Source: Ahaetulla prasina (Eukaryota; Chordata; Lepidosauria; Squamata; Colubridae). From it: a stretch of DNA of 64,000 bases. The DNA lies in NCBI RefSeq assembly GCF_028640845.1, contig NC_080543.1, positions 3,520,459 to 3,584,458 of the forward strand. Reading direction: 5' to 3'. The notes beneath the pieces were generated by a model. The model made no database searches. It was not told the DNA's origin and worked only from the letters and a program-made list of their open reading frames with translations. Shown here piece after piece: positions 1-9,622 of the stretch (the stretch's first letter is position 1; each line of letters starts with the position of its first letter). The translations under genes and the position numbers were made by a program.

Positions 1-185
1 CATGGCCCATCTCAGTAACGTCATCAGTGCTAGAAGGAAGGGAGAGTTGGAGGAAAAGGAGGAGGAGGGGGAGGCCTGTGGGGTCCTTGGTGCTCTCGGA
101 CCTCGGCAGTTTTCTTGCAGACATTTCATGACCCAACTAGGGAACGTCATCAGACTAGCTACCCTAGTCTTCGAGAAAACCACCG
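1..185 (-). mobile_element. Penelope-like element fragment with hammerhead-like motifs
   Basis: Read on the minus strand, positions 153-120 give CTGATGA, a stem-loop with a TAGTTG loop, then a GAAAT/GAAAC-type strand and GTC, the order of conserved blocks of a hammerhead ribozyme. A second CTGATGA lies at 27-21 about 126 bases away and is cut by the window edge, so the motif is in tandem. Hammerhead motifs in tandem are known from Penelope-like retroelements. The family call is by motif only; no reverse transcriptase or GIY-YIG coding is present here. Confidence 0.5.
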
Positions 186-243
186 TGCTCATAGAGCACT
201 AAGCACCCCTCAGACCACGATCGATAGGGGTTGAATAGATGGC

Positions 244-591
244 TTGCCCTTAAAAAAAGGGGGACGGGAAGAGAAGGGAAAGGGGAGGGGGCATCAGAAG
301 GGCAGAACCTGTAAGATAAACGGTTGGAATATTAGAACACAAAGAAGCAGGTTTGCAAAGTCCAGCCTACGTGTGAAGGAGCGTCTGAGACTGATGGGAC
401 CTCTTGAGAAGCAAAACAGGAGACGTGGCCTCCCGAAAAGGAAAAATGGAAGAGAGAAGATTAAAATCTTCGTTAAGGTAAAGGATGCAGCACTAATTGC
501 AGACTTTCAACCTCCAGGGGTCTCGGTTAAGGACGTCAACAAACAGAGGAATGCCAGGAAGAAGAACGTTTTAGGAAGATCAGAGAAATAA
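244..591 (+). other. Unrecognised basic open frame, 115 codons
   Basis: An ATG-less open frame of about 115 codons, very rich in Lys, Arg and Gly at its start (AAAGGGGGAC-type purine run at 250-290) and ending at a TAA at 589. I do not recognise the product. The purine-rich composition lowers the stop frequency, so the frame may be chance. No splice signals or flanking exons were seen. It lies between Penelope-like debris and a DNA transposon. Confidence 0.12.
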
Positions 592-882
592 GAGGGGAAA
601 AAATGTAGCCGGCGTAGAAATATTCAGTAAAAGGTAGTCCTCTATTTACGACAGTCCGTCGAGCGACCGTCCGAAGCCCAAAGGCCGCTGTAGAAAGGGG
701 AATGATGACCGTTTTTTCACACTTACGACCGTCGCAGCCTTCCCCAGGGTCACCTGATTAAAATTCCAGACGCTCGGCAATTGACTCGTATTTATGACGG
801 TTGCAGAGATCCCTGGGGTCACGTGATCCCCTTTTGTGAACTCCTGACAAGCAAAGACGGTGGGGAGGCCCGATTCGCTTAA

Positions 883-1250
883 TTATTATTATTATTATTA
901 TTATTTATTAAATTTTTATACCGCCCTTCTCCCAAAGGACTCAGGGCGGTGTACAGCCAGAATAAAAACAAAGATATATACAATTTAAAACAACATTTAA
1001 AAAGAGCAAATTTTAAAGGCTGATTATTAAAATTTAAGTTAAAAAGTTAAAAATATTAAAAAACCCAATTAAAATACATCACTAATTATGCCAGTCCCGC
1101 TTTAATGAATAAATATGTTTTGAGCTCACGACGGAAGGTCCGAAGATCAGGCACTTGATGCAGGCCGGGGGGAAGTTCGTTCCAGAGCTTAATGACCGTG
1201 CTCCTAACTTAATAGCTGGAGTGATTCACTTCACTTGATTTTTGATTTTT
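883..1250 (-). mobile_element. L2-type LINE 3' end
   Basis: Begins with an ATT-rich tail, then the hairpin CCGCCCTTCTCCCAAAGGACT ... read in reverse, followed by the antisense of the C-terminal ORF2 codons. Same family as the 13.1-17.7 kb and 17.8-23.0 kb LINEs. Inserted in the DNA transposon at 625-1552. Confidence 0.7.
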
Positions 1251-1299
1251 AAATTTTCAAATTTCTGAATTTTTAATCATTTTAAATTGGGGTATTTTA

Positions 1300-1475
1300 G
1301 TATAGGTCAATTCGACGGTCTTAATTTTCGGCCATCTTTTGAATATGTATTTTAATTGTTATTTTAATTTTGTATATTATTGTTTTAATCTGGCTGTACA
1401 CCGCCCTGAGTCCTTCGGGAGAAGGGCAGTATAAAAATCTAAATAATAAATAAATAATAAAAATAAACGAGAAAG
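1300..1475 (+). mobile_element. L2-type LINE 3' end, short copy
   Basis: Contains CTGTACACCGCCCTGAGTCC, the tail hairpin, and an AATAAATAAATAATAA tail. Opposite orientation to the neighbouring copy at 883-1250. Confidence 0.7.
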
Positions 1476-1551
1476 GCCATAACATAAGCTGAGTTACCCT
1501 CACTTAGCAACAGAAATATTGGGCTCAATTGTGGTCGTAAGTTGAGGACCA

Positions 1552-1825
1552 CCACCGTACAATAATTATGAAAGGGAGGTAACAGAAGCAAAGGCAGTTA
1601 AAAGCCAACGAAAACACTATGGAGAAATATTTTACTCCTGGGAATGTATATTCCGGAATCAACGCCAGGAGAAAGTGAAAAAGGGCAGCCATAAACCAAT
1701 GGCCAAACACAAAAACGCCCACACGGATAATTATCCTTCAACTGTTTAAAGCTGCGGGCAAAAAGGCAATTAAATCACTGACCGCAATATGTCAAACGCT
1801 TACGGAAAAGACTGAATGGTTAAGT
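1552..1825. other. Unassigned AT-rich DNA
   Basis: No repeat family or coding signal recognised between the DNA transposon and the CR1 copy; open frames here are short and without motifs. Confidence 0.4.
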
Positions 1826-1962
1826 ATACAGAAGACAGAATATAAGAGAGTTGGGAGGGACCTTGGAGGTCATCTAGTCCAAACCCTCTGCTCAAGCAGG
1901 AGCCCCTCCAGCATTTCAGACAAATGGCTGTGCAATCTCTTCTTAAAAATTTCCAGTGTTGT

Positions 1963-3082
1963 CCAGATATGCAAGCGAAATGTTGGAGATGCAATTGTGA
2001 TGATGCTACATATTGAGGACCTGTATACTGCACGAATCAAGAAGAGGGCCGTGAAAATATTTGCAGACCCCTCGCATCCTGGACATAAACTGTTTCAACT
2101 CCTACCCTCAAAACGATGCTATAGAGCACTGCACACCAGAACAACTAGACACAAGGACAGTTTTTTCCCCGAAGGCCATCACTCTGCTAAACAAATAATT
2201 CCCTCAACACTGTCAGACTATTTACTGAATCTGCACTACTATTAATCGTTTCATAGTTCCCATCACCAATCTCTTTCCACTTATGACTGTATGACTGTAA
2301 CTTGTTGCTGGCAATCCTTATGATTTATATTGATATATTGACCATCAATTGTGTTGTAAATGTTGTACCTTGATGAACGTATCTTTTCTTTTATGTACAC
2401 TGAGAGCGTATGCACCAAGACAAATTCCTTGTGTGTCCAATCACACTTGGCCAATAAAATTCTATTCTATTTTCAGGTATGGTGGACTTGTAAGAAAATT
2501 AAGTCTTTCTGGATAAAAATTTGGTGGATTGTGCAGAATATTTTGAAGAAGAAGATTTAAGTTTCAACCACAGTTTTTCCTTTTAGGGATTACAATGGAT
2601 TATACAGTAACTGATACTAAATTGATATTGAACTTAATAACAGCAGCAAGATTACTGATTGGACAGTACTGGAAGAAAAAAAGAACTACCCACAATAGAC
2701 GAATGGATATTGAAAGTTTCTAATTTGGCGGAGATGGCCAAAATCTCAGCCTTTTTGAAAGACAGTACTCAAGTAAAATATTTAAACGAATGGAAGAAAT
2801 GGATTGACTACATTCAAAATAGATATCAGACTAAGAGATACCAGACTGCCTTTGAATGAAGGACGTAATTTTTGACTTTAAAGGAGGAAGTCAGGATATG
2901 CGAAAGAGAAGGATTATAATTGTGTTAGACTTTAAAAATTTAATGTATGAATGTTAGTTTTTTGAACTATACTTTGTGTTGGCTCCGGGAAGTCTGGGGG
3001 GAGGGGGGTTTTTGAGGGAGGGGGGAGGGGGGGGAGAAAAACTTATTTCTTTTTGTAAAACTTTTCAAATTAAAAAAAAAAA
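1963..3082 (+). mobile_element. L1 LINE 3' end, 5'-truncated
   Basis: Codes (broken by an L3 insert) for a Cys-Trp-Arg-Cys segment at about 1977, then VWWTCKKIKSFW, then EWILKVSNLAEMAKISAFLK and EWKKWIDYIQNRYQ, the C-terminal signature of L1 ORF2. The stop at 2857 is followed by a G-rich 3' UTR (2990-3035) and poly(A) at 3071. G-rich 3' UTR plus poly(A) plus long target duplication is the normal L1 pattern. The ORF is a fragment without an active site. Confidence 0.85.
2011..2475 (+). mobile_element. L3/CR1-type LINE 3' end (snake AATAG-tail type)
   Basis: Encodes IEDLYTARIKKRAVKIFADP and a Leu-Leu-Pro-Ser-Lys block ending in a stop near 2243, then the 3' UTR with TTGGCCAATAAAATTCTATTC. Only two ATTCT units remain as tail. 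It sits inside the L1 ORF2, between the CWRC and VWWTC coding segments, so it inserted after the L1. Confidence 0.8.
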
Positions 3083-3299
3083 CTTCCAGTTTTGGAGCAC
3101 CCACAACTTCTGCAGGCAAGTTGTTCCACTGATTAATTGTTCTAACTGTCAGGAAATTTCTCCTTAGTTCTAAGTTGCTTCTCTCCTTGATCAGTTTCCA
3201 CCCATTGCTTCTTGTTCTACCCTCAGGTGCTTTGGAGAACAGCCCAACTCCCTCTTCTTTGGGGCAGCCCCTTTATTATTTATTATTATATTATTATAT

Positions 3300-3362
3300 A
3301 GAATAACAGAGTTGGAAGGGACCTTGGAGATCTTCTAGTCCAACCCCCTGCACCAGAAGCCA
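3300..3362 (-). mobile_element. CR1 3' terminal fragment
   Basis: Only the last 60 bases of CR1 are present (ACAGAGTTGGAAGGGACCTT), next to an ATT-rich tail at 3278-3300. Confidence 0.75.
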
Positions 3363-3625
3363 ATTTGGGGTTAGGGTTAGTCCTCGACGTACGACCACAA
3401 TGGAACCTCAAATCTCTGTTGCTAAGTGAGATCATTTGTGAAATTTTGGCCCATTTTACAACCTTTCTTGCCTCAGTCGTTAAGTGAATCACTGCAGTTA
3501 TTTAAATGAGTAACAGAGTGGTTAAGTGAATCCCCATTGACTTGTCTTTTCACAAGAGGCGATCCTGGGCATTGCGCCCGTCATAAAACAGAAGTCAGTT
3601 TGCCCATGAGGATGCTGCAACGGTC

Positions 3626-4153
3626 TGTCGGGTCCCACTCCTCCGCTGACGGCCGGGTCAGGGAAATCCGAATCAGGCGTGCCTCTGCAGCTCTGCCCAA
3701 AGTCCTAGCAAAGTCCTCAAGGCAGGCAGGAGACCAGAAAGTGACTTCAGCAAGATATGTTTAGACTTTGCCTGACTCAGAGAATGCCAGAAAGCAGGTC
3801 CTTTATATAGGCCATGGGGTGTGGCTCCACAACTCAGCACTTATCCAGGCCTGCCCCTCCCTTCCTTTTGCTGACGTCGCCTCTCCATTCTCCTGAAGCG
3901 AGGATCTCTCCAGGCTCCAGCTGTTGGCAATTCACATTCCTCAGGCTCACATGCTGTGGGGGAGTGGGAAGGGTCTAGTTGCTCCGTTTGCCTGGGCATG
4001 GAGCCAGAGCTGGGGGCTGGAGGTGCTTCCTCCTCCTCAGCCTGTCTGGGCATGGAGCCAGGGCTGGGGCCGGGAGGCATACTAGGACATTCCTCAGCGT
4101 TCGGAAGCAGATAAGAAGGCCCCGGCTGCGGTGAAAGCGGGCAAGACACAACA
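3626..4153 (-). mobile_element. Solo LTR, family A, copy 1
   Basis: TGTCGGGTC ... GACACAACA edges with a perfect 5-bp target duplication CGGTC at 3621-3625 and 4154-4158. On the minus strand it has a TATATAA box (3809-3803) and, upstream of it, an open frame ending in DPRFRRMERRRQQK. No gag or pol lies next to it, so it is a solo LTR left by LTR-LTR recombination. 5-bp duplications fit Ty3/Gypsy or some ERV classes; which one is not decided here. Confidence 0.85.
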
Positions 4154-4182
4154 CGGTCATAGGTGTGAAAAACAGTCATAAG

Positions 4183-4430
4183 TCACCGCAAAGGTGCTTT
4201 TTCAAAAGGCCACTGGATTTTCTTTGGGTTTTTTTTCCCTTGAAGACGTTTTGCTTCTTCTCCAAGAAGCTTCTTCGGTTCTTGAAAATGTTTTGCTTCT
4301 CATCCAAGAAGCTGAAGAAGCTCCTTGGATGAGAAGCGAAACATCTTCCAGGAAAAACAAAATCCAGTTGTTCTTTTGTAAGAGCATCTTTGGGACCTGG
4401 ATGACTGAGAATCTCCATAGATGGTCATAA
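4183..4430. mobile_element. Fold-back element with hammerhead-like motifs
   Basis: Two halves point away from each other: the left half is read on the minus strand, the right half on the plus strand. Plus strand CTGAAGA at 4312-4318, an imperfect AGCTCC/GAGAAGC stem and GAAAC at 4338-4342 give a hammerhead-like order. The flanks TCATAAGTCAC (left end at about 4182 and right start at about 4429) look like an 11-bp target duplication. Confidence 0.55.
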
Positions 4431-4598
4431 CTCATAAGTCACTTTTTTTTCAGTACCGTTGTGACTTGAAACAGTCACTGAATGAATGGTTGTAAATTGA
4501 GGACTACCTGTATCCGGACAGAAAAAAGAAACAAGGGACTCCAGATGATTTAAGGGACAGCTAGAGAGGGAAGGAACAGTAAAATACAAGGAAGAGCT

Positions 4599-5422
4599 CA
4601 GTGGTGAAAATTCAAATTTTTTTACTACCGGTTCTGTGGGTGTGGCTTGGTGGGCGTGGCAGGGAAAGGATACTGCAAAATCCCCATTCCCACCCCACTC
4701 CTGGAAGAAGGATACTGCAAAATCTCCATTCCCACCCCACTGCAGGGGAAGGATATTGCAAAATCTCCATTCCCACCCCACTCCTGGGGGAAGGATACTG
4801 CAAAATCTCCATTCCCTCCCCACTCCATGGGAAAGATACTGCAGAATCCCCATCCCCTCCCCATTCCTAGGGGAAGGATACTGCAAAATTCCCATTCCCT
4901 CCCCACTCCACGGGAAGGATACTGCAGAATCCCCATTCCCTCCCCACTCCTGGGGGAAGGATACTGCAAAATCTCCATTCCCTCCCCACTCCTGGGGGAA
5001 GGATACTGCAAAATCTCCATTCCCTCCCCACTCCTGGGGGAAGGATACTGCAAAATCTCCATTCCCTCCCCACTCCTGGGGGAAGGATACTGCAAAATCC
5101 CCATTCCCTCCCACTCCACGGGAAGGATACTGCAGAATCCCCATTCCCTCCCCACTCCACGGGAAGGATACTGCAGAATCCCCATTCCCACCCCACTCCA
5201 CGGGAAGGATACTGCAGAATCCCCATTCCCTCCCCACTCCACGGGAAGGATACTGCAGAATCCCCATTCCCTCCCCACTCCACGGGAAGGATATTGCAGA
5301 ATCCCGATTCCCACCCCACTCTGGGGCCAGCCAGAGGTGGTTTTTGCTGGTTCTTCAAACTGCTCAAAATTTCTGCTGACGGTTCTCCAGAACCTGTTAG
5401 AACCTGCTGGATTTCACCCCTG
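4599..5422 (-). mobile_element. hAT-like MITE with expanded 41-42 bp minisatellite
   Basis: Ends CAGTGGTGAAAATTCA (4599) and GGATTTCACCCCTG (5409-5422) are imperfect inverted repeats of hAT style. Between them are about 16 copies of a unit starting GGAAGGATACTGCA, of two types (ending CTGGGGG or CCACGGG), from 4665 to 5320. The same element with two units is at 51043-51285. The 42-bp period keeps frames open on both strands, which produces long but meaningless ORFs. The 8-bp flanks match at only five positions. Confidence 0.75.
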
Positions 5423-5660
5423 CAGGACCTTTCTCTTTGCTTTAATGACCAGAGTTATACCGTTCATTGTATGGATCATGCTGGAAAGTAGAATATATTA
5501 AGGCAACCGAGTATGCCAGAATACTGGATTTATTCTTGAGAGGAATATTTACGCTGATAAGAAACTACTTTGAGAATTTTCCTTGGAGTTGGGTGGTCTT
5601 TACAAATCCAATCAATCAGTCAATGATCCTCAAAGAAAGAGAGGATTCAGAATATTTTAA
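5423..5660. other. Unassigned AT-rich DNA
   Basis: No family recognised. It may be an older L1 segment because it continues in style on the far side of the L1 insertion at 5671, but no motif proves this. Confidence 0.3.
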
Positions 5661-5670
5661 GATATGGGAT

Positions 5671-6121
5671 TACTAATAGAACAATACTGGAAGAAAAAAG
5701 AAGTACCTACAATAGAAGAATGGATATTGAAAGTTGCCAATTTGGCTGAGATGGCGAAGATATCAGCCTTTTTGAAAGACAATACGCAAGAAAGATACTT
5801 AAAGGAATGGAAAAAATGGATTGACTATATTCAAAGTAGATATCAGACTAAGAGTTATCAGACTGTTTTTGAATGATTATGATGTATTATTTTTGATTGT
5901 TTTCAAGTTAGGAAGTTAGGGAAGTTAGGAATTGATGAGAATTGTAGGGGTATAATTAAGTTGGGACGAAAATTTTTTAGCATACGTTTGGTTTGTTTTA
6001 TTTTTAACTATACCTTGTGCTCGTTCCGGGAAGTCGGGGGGGGGGGTTGTGAAGGGAGGGGGGAGGGGAGGGGGGGAAAGGGGGAAAAATTTTCTGTAAA
6101 ACTTTTTGAATTAAAAAAAAA
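5671..6121 (+). mobile_element. L1 LINE 3' end, 5'-truncated, with target duplication
   Basis: Flanked by AGATATGGGAT at 5660-5670 and 6121-6131. Encodes EEWILKVANLAEMAKISAFL and a WKKWIDYIQSRYQ block with stop at 5874, the last 65 residues of L1 ORF2, followed by a G-rich 3' UTR (6033-6080) and poly(A). It closely resembles the copy at 2473-3082, so the two belong to one subfamily. Confidence 0.9.
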
Positions 6122-6131
6122 GATATGGGAT

Positions 6132-6445
6132 CAATTTTGCCATTGGTTAGATAGATAAGCATCTAATAGCTATGTAAAAAAAATGGTATAATTGGAATAT
6201 TGTACTTGTGGAAAAAGTTGTAACAGATTAAATGTAATATGAAGATAGAAGAAACCACAAAAAGATGACGTCAAGGAGAAAACACCGAGATGTCCCATGG
6301 AAAAAATGACTGATGTATTAAATGTTTGTGTATAAAATAAAATTAAAAAAATATTCAAAAAAAATATATATCAGTCAATCATCCAATAAGAGAGAAAGGG
6401 TTTGAAGGAAATAAGAGAGATCAGATAGGGAGTGAGAGATAACAT
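6132..6445. other. Unassigned AT-rich DNA
   Basis: A-rich sequence with runs such as AAAATTAAAAAAATATTC; possibly an old L1 3' UTR. No coding signal. Confidence 0.3.
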
Positions 6446-6449
6446 AACA

Positions 6450-6840
6450 TAGCATAACAACAGAGTTGGAAGGGACCTTGGAGGCCTTCTAGTCCAACCC
6501 CCTGCCCAGGCAGGAAACCCTACACCGTTTTAGTCAGATGGTTATCCAATCTCTTCTTAAAAATTTCCAGTGTTGGAGCATTCACAACTTCTGAAGGCAA
6601 GTCGTTCCACTTATTAATTGTTCTAACTGTCAGGAAATTTCTCATTAGTTCTAAGTTGCTTCTTTCTTTGATCAGTTTCCACCCATTGCTTCTTGTTCTA
6701 CCCTCAGGTGCTTTGGAGAACAGCCTGACTCCCTCTTCTTTGGGGCAACCCCTGAGATATTGGAAGACTGCAACTGTTCTTCATATGTTTTAGCCCCCAG
6801 TCCCCTAATCATCTTTGTTGCTCTTCTCAATGCATGCTGT
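6450..6840 (-). mobile_element. CR1 LINE 3' end
   Basis: Antisense of CR1 3' UTR and ORF2 C-terminus (RTINxWN, RRNF, RSNGWKLIKE in reverse), followed by a TTCC microsatellite at its 5'-truncation point. Confidence 0.85.
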
Positions 6841-6861
6841 TCCCATATCTGTTATATATAT

Positions 6862-7165
6862 ATCCTTCCTTCCTTCCTTCCTTCCTTCCTTCCTTCCTTC
6901 CTTCCTTCCTTCCTTCCTTCCTTCCTTTCCTTCCTTCCTTCCTTGCCTTTTTTCCATCTCTCTCTCTCTTTATTCTCTTTTTCTCTGTTCTTCCTTTCTT
7001 CCTTCTTCCTTCCACTTTTTCCCTCTTTCTCTCATTTCTTTCTTTTTCTGTCCTTTTTCTTCTCTCTCTCCTTCCTTCCTTCCTTCCTCCATCCTTCCCT
7101 CTCCCTCTCCCTCTCCCTCTCTCTCCTCTTCTCTTTTTTCTTTCTGTCCTTCTTTCTCCCCACTT
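6862..7165. repeat. (TTCC)n and degenerate polypyrimidine tract
   Basis: Twenty or so TTCC units, nearly pure at 6862-6945, decaying into CT-rich DNA to 7165. The Leu/Pro/Ser/Phe and Arg/Lys/Glu/Gly frames here are composition artefacts. Confidence 0.95.
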
Positions 7166-7475
7166 TCTCACCCAGAAGTAACTCTTTTGTTCCCTGGAAA
7201 TGCCAGCTCCTCCACCCAGAGGCGAGCTTTCAATAAGGACATTCATCGGACGCAGAAGCCTGGAGCCTGGCATGAATAGAGTCCAGATCGGGTTCCCATG
7301 TCCATAAAATGCCCGGCCAAGTCACTCATTAAGAACCAACAATTGAGAAGGAACCAGATCCGTTCTGTAAGCTCGGTCATTCTGCTCGCTTGACTGGTAA
7401 CCTGTTCACACCAAAGCCTCTCTCCCTTGCTTTTCACATTTCTTTGGCTCCTCCAGGGGTGACCTCACCGACATC
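7166..7475. other. Unassigned unique-looking DNA
   Basis: No repeat or coding signal recognised. Confidence 0.4.
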
Positions 7476-7477
7476 CT

Positions 7478-7860
7478 TAATAATAATAATAATAATAACA
7501 GAGTTGGAAGGGACCTTGGAGGCCTTCTAGTCCAACCCCCTGCCCAGGCAGGAAACCCTGCACCAAACAAAGGGTTATTCAATCTCTTCTTAAAAACTTC
7601 CAGTGTTGGAGCATTCACAACTTCTGCAGGCAAGTCGTTCCACTTATTAATTGTTCTAACTGTCAGGAAATTTCTCCTTAGTTCTAAGTTGCTTCTCTCC
7701 TTGATGAGTTTCCACCTGTTGCTTCTTGTCCTGCCTTCGGGGGCTTTGGAGAATAGGTGGACCCCCACTCTTCTTTGGGGCAACCCCTGAGATATGGGAA
7801 GACTGCTATCATGTCTCCCCTAGTCCTTCTTTTCATTAAACTAGACATACCCAGTTCCGG
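7478..7860 (-). mobile_element. CR1 LINE 3' end
   Basis: Starts with an AATAAT run, then ACAGAGTTGGAAGGGACCTT, and extends to the antisense of the LGMSSL region. Same subfamily as neighbouring CR1s. Confidence 0.85.
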
Positions 7861-7868
7861 TCTTTTCC

Positions 7869-8047
7869 CAGTGGTAGTGGGTTGCTACCCACTATAGATC
7901 GGGCGAACAGGTAGCGGCGGTGACAGAAAGCTCCGCCCATCTGCCTGGACGTCTCTGTGAATGCGCAGAAGCATCGCACACATGCGCACGAGTGTACGAG
8001 CGCCCACGAGCGAACCGGTTGCAGCCGAAATCGAAAACCCACTACTG
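7869..8047. mobile_element. hAT-like MITE, CAGTGGTAGTGGGTTGC type
   Basis: Ends AGTAGTGGGTT-type inverted repeats: GTAGTGGGTTGCTACC at 7874 and AACCCACTACTG at 8036-8047. Internal CGGGCGAACAGGTAGCGG and GCGCACGAG phrases recur in the MITE at 26038. No convincing 8-bp duplication. Confidence 0.5.
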
Positions 8048-8205
8048 GTTCCCAGGCACGGGTTTTTAAAGCCATGTTCCTCAGCCTCAGAAATTTGAAG
8101 ATGTGTGGACTTCACTTCCCAGAATCCCCCAGTCGGCAAAGGCCAACACACCTTAAAATAGGCAAGGCTGAATCGGTGCTGATTAAAGTGGTACAGGCCA
8201 GAATG

Positions 8206-8340
8206 GTACGTTCCAACCTTGGCCGCTTAGAGATGGGTGGACTTCAATTCCTAGAAGACCCTAGCAATGGTTGTGCTGGCTGGGGAATTCTGGGAGTTGA
8301 AGTCCACAAGTCTTAAAGTGGCCAAGGTTGGAGACCCCTG
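8206..8340. mobile_element. Palindromic hAT MITE, degenerate 135-bp copy
   Basis: Right arm is intact (GGAGTTGAAGTCCACAAG ... GGAGACCCCTG); the left arm is diverged (TTCCAACCTTGGCC ... GGACTTCAATTCC). Length from arm to arm is 135, as in the copies at 50297, 52655 and 63633. A half-related fragment lies at 8090-8140. Confidence 0.65.
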
Positions 8341-8364
8341 ATCTAAACCAACTCCAAATTACAA

Positions 8365-8705
8365 ATTATAACTGGTCCTTGACTTAAGACCATCGCGGAG
8401 CCCAAAATTTCCATTGCTGAGCAAGACAGTTGTTAAGTGAGTTTTGCTCCATTTTACGACCTTCCTTGCCACCGTTGTTAAGTGAATCTGGCTTCCCCAT
8501 TGACTTTGCTCCTCAGAAGGTCGCAAAAGGGGATCCCACGACCCCGCAGGGACACTGCCACCGTCATAAATGTGAGTCAGTTGCCAGCTTTCTGAATTTT
8601 GATTATACGGCCGTGGGGAGTACCACAAGTGTGAAAAACAGTCACAAGTCAGTTTTTTCAGTGCTCTTGTAACTTCGATTGGTCACTAAGCGAATTGTTG
8701 TAAGC
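8365..8705 (+). mobile_element. CAGGTAGTCC-type DNA transposon
   Basis: Left end TGGTCCTTGACTTAAGACC, body with CAAAAGGGGATCCCACGACC, right end reached at GGTCACTAAGCGAATTGTTG. The last bases of the right TIR are replaced by an AGCAGCGGCGGGG hAT-like fragment. Confidence 0.75.
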
Positions 8706-9090
8706 AGCGGCGGGGTTCACATTTTGTTACCACCGGTTCGCCGCGCGGACGCTCGCTTCTGCGCATTGCACCCAGCCTTCCATTCATGCACCCCACCTCA
8801 AAAAGGTGCCTAAATAGAACGGCACAGGCCCAGGGACAAATACAATTCTACACACCCATGTTCCACAAACACAACACACATTTAAAAATGAGTTTATCCT
8901 GGAACGGATCCTTTGCATCATTCAGAGCTCTGCCTGTTGCTATTTTTAATTGTGAAGCTACGCTAATTAGCAGGGAAATAAAGATTTGGCTCCAATCCTT
9001 CCTGGTTTTTAGCCGGCTATTAGCAGGAATTTTATTTATCTTTAAAACAAAGGAGCCTCGCTTTGTGTAAGAAATATAATATAATATAAT
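8706..9090. other. hAT-like fragment and unassigned DNA
   Basis: 8706-8770 resembles the GAACCGG-type MITEs (ACCACCGGTTCGCCGCGCGG). The rest (8800-9070) is not recognised; it ends in an AATAT run at 9072-9098. Confidence 0.35.
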
Positions 9091-9391
9091 ATAATATAAC
9101 AACAGAGTTGGAAGGGACCTTGGAGGCCTTCTAGTCCAGCCCCCTGCCTAGGCAGGAAACCCTACACCAGGGGTGTCCAAAGTTTTTTGAGTGAGGGCCA
9201 AATACAGAAAAATAAGCAAAGGCCCGGGCCACGGGGGATTTTGTACCAGTTCTGTGGGCGTGGCTTATTTTGGGGTGTGGCTTGGTGGTCATGTGACTGG
9301 TGGGCGTGGCTAACTCCTCATGTGACTGAGTGGATGTGGCTATGGGCATAGAAACCTAAATACATAGAGACCTAAATACTGACAGCGGCTA

Positions 9392-9545
9392 CCAGTAATC
9401 CTCGGCTTGCAACCACTCATTTAGCGACCAATACAACAGCACTGAAAAAAGTGACTTACCACCAGTCTTTGCATTTATGACCTTCGCAGCATCCCCAGTT
9501 ACATCAAAAGTCAAGCTTTTGGCAACCAGCATGTATCCCGCGCGG
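9392..9545 (-). mobile_element. CAGGTAGTCC-type DNA transposon fragment inside the hAT element
   Basis: AGTAATCCTCGGCTTGCAACC through TTTTGGCAACCAGC, truncated at CCCGCGCGGGG. Part of the cargo of the 9168-12400 element. Confidence 0.65.
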
Positions 9546-9548
9546 GGC

Positions 9549-9622
9549 TGATGTTATCTACTTCAGTAATGAAATGTCTCCAAGCATACAACCAAGCTCA
9601 GAGAACATCAAGGATTCCATAG
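9549..9622 (+). mobile_element. Penelope-like 3' fragment with hammerhead-like remnant
   Basis: CTGATGTTATCTACTTCAGT followed by AATGAAATGTCTCCAAG and CAAGCTCAGAGAACATC, a diverged copy of the motif on the minus strand of 1-155. Confidence 0.45.

Larger units (their letters stand above)
625..1552 (-). mobile_element. CAGGTAGTCC-type DNA transposon, split by L2 tails
   Basis: Non-coding element of about 400 bp when whole, found many times in this window. Its ends are inverted copies of CAGGTAGTCCTCGACTTAC, and its body has the recurring phrases GACCGTTTTTCACACTTACGA and CACGTGATCCCCTTTTG. This copy runs 625-882 and resumes at 1490-1551 (TTAGCAACAGAAAT ... GTCGTAAGTTGAGGACC). Short TIRs of this style and TA next to some copies suggest a Tc1/mariner (Tigger-like) MITE; that class is inference. 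Confidence 0.7.
1828..3290 (-). mobile_element. CR1 LINE 3' end, interrupted by L1 with nested L3
   Basis: CR1 3' end in reverse (GGGACCTTGGAGGTCATCTA, TTCCAGTGTTG) at 1828-1962 continues at 3083-3290 (TTGGAGCACCCACAACTTCT). The gap is filled by an L1 insertion. Bases 1950-1961 (TTTCCAGTGTTG) and 3083-3094 (CTTCCAGTTTTG) look like the L1 target duplication, which independently proves the split. Confidence 0.8.
3372..4511 (+). mobile_element. CAGGTAGTCC-type DNA transposon with two nested insertions
   Basis: Left end TTAGTCCTCGACGTACGACC near 3378, right end GAGGACTACCTGTA at 4500-4513. It is split by a solo LTR (3626-4153) and by a fold-back element (about 4183-4430). The flanks of both inserts rejoin the element exactly. 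Confidence 0.8.

Noticed and set aside
4425..5501. ORFs of 166-284 codons on both strands with a repeating ILQYPS / CKIPIPS pattern
   Set aside because: They are read through a 41-42 bp minisatellite inside a MITE and are open in several frames at once; no unique coding flank.
6760..7279. Ser/Leu/Pro/Phe- and Arg/Lys/Glu-rich ORFs of 115-158 codons
   Set aside because: Composition artefact of (TTCC)n; likewise 60021-60874.
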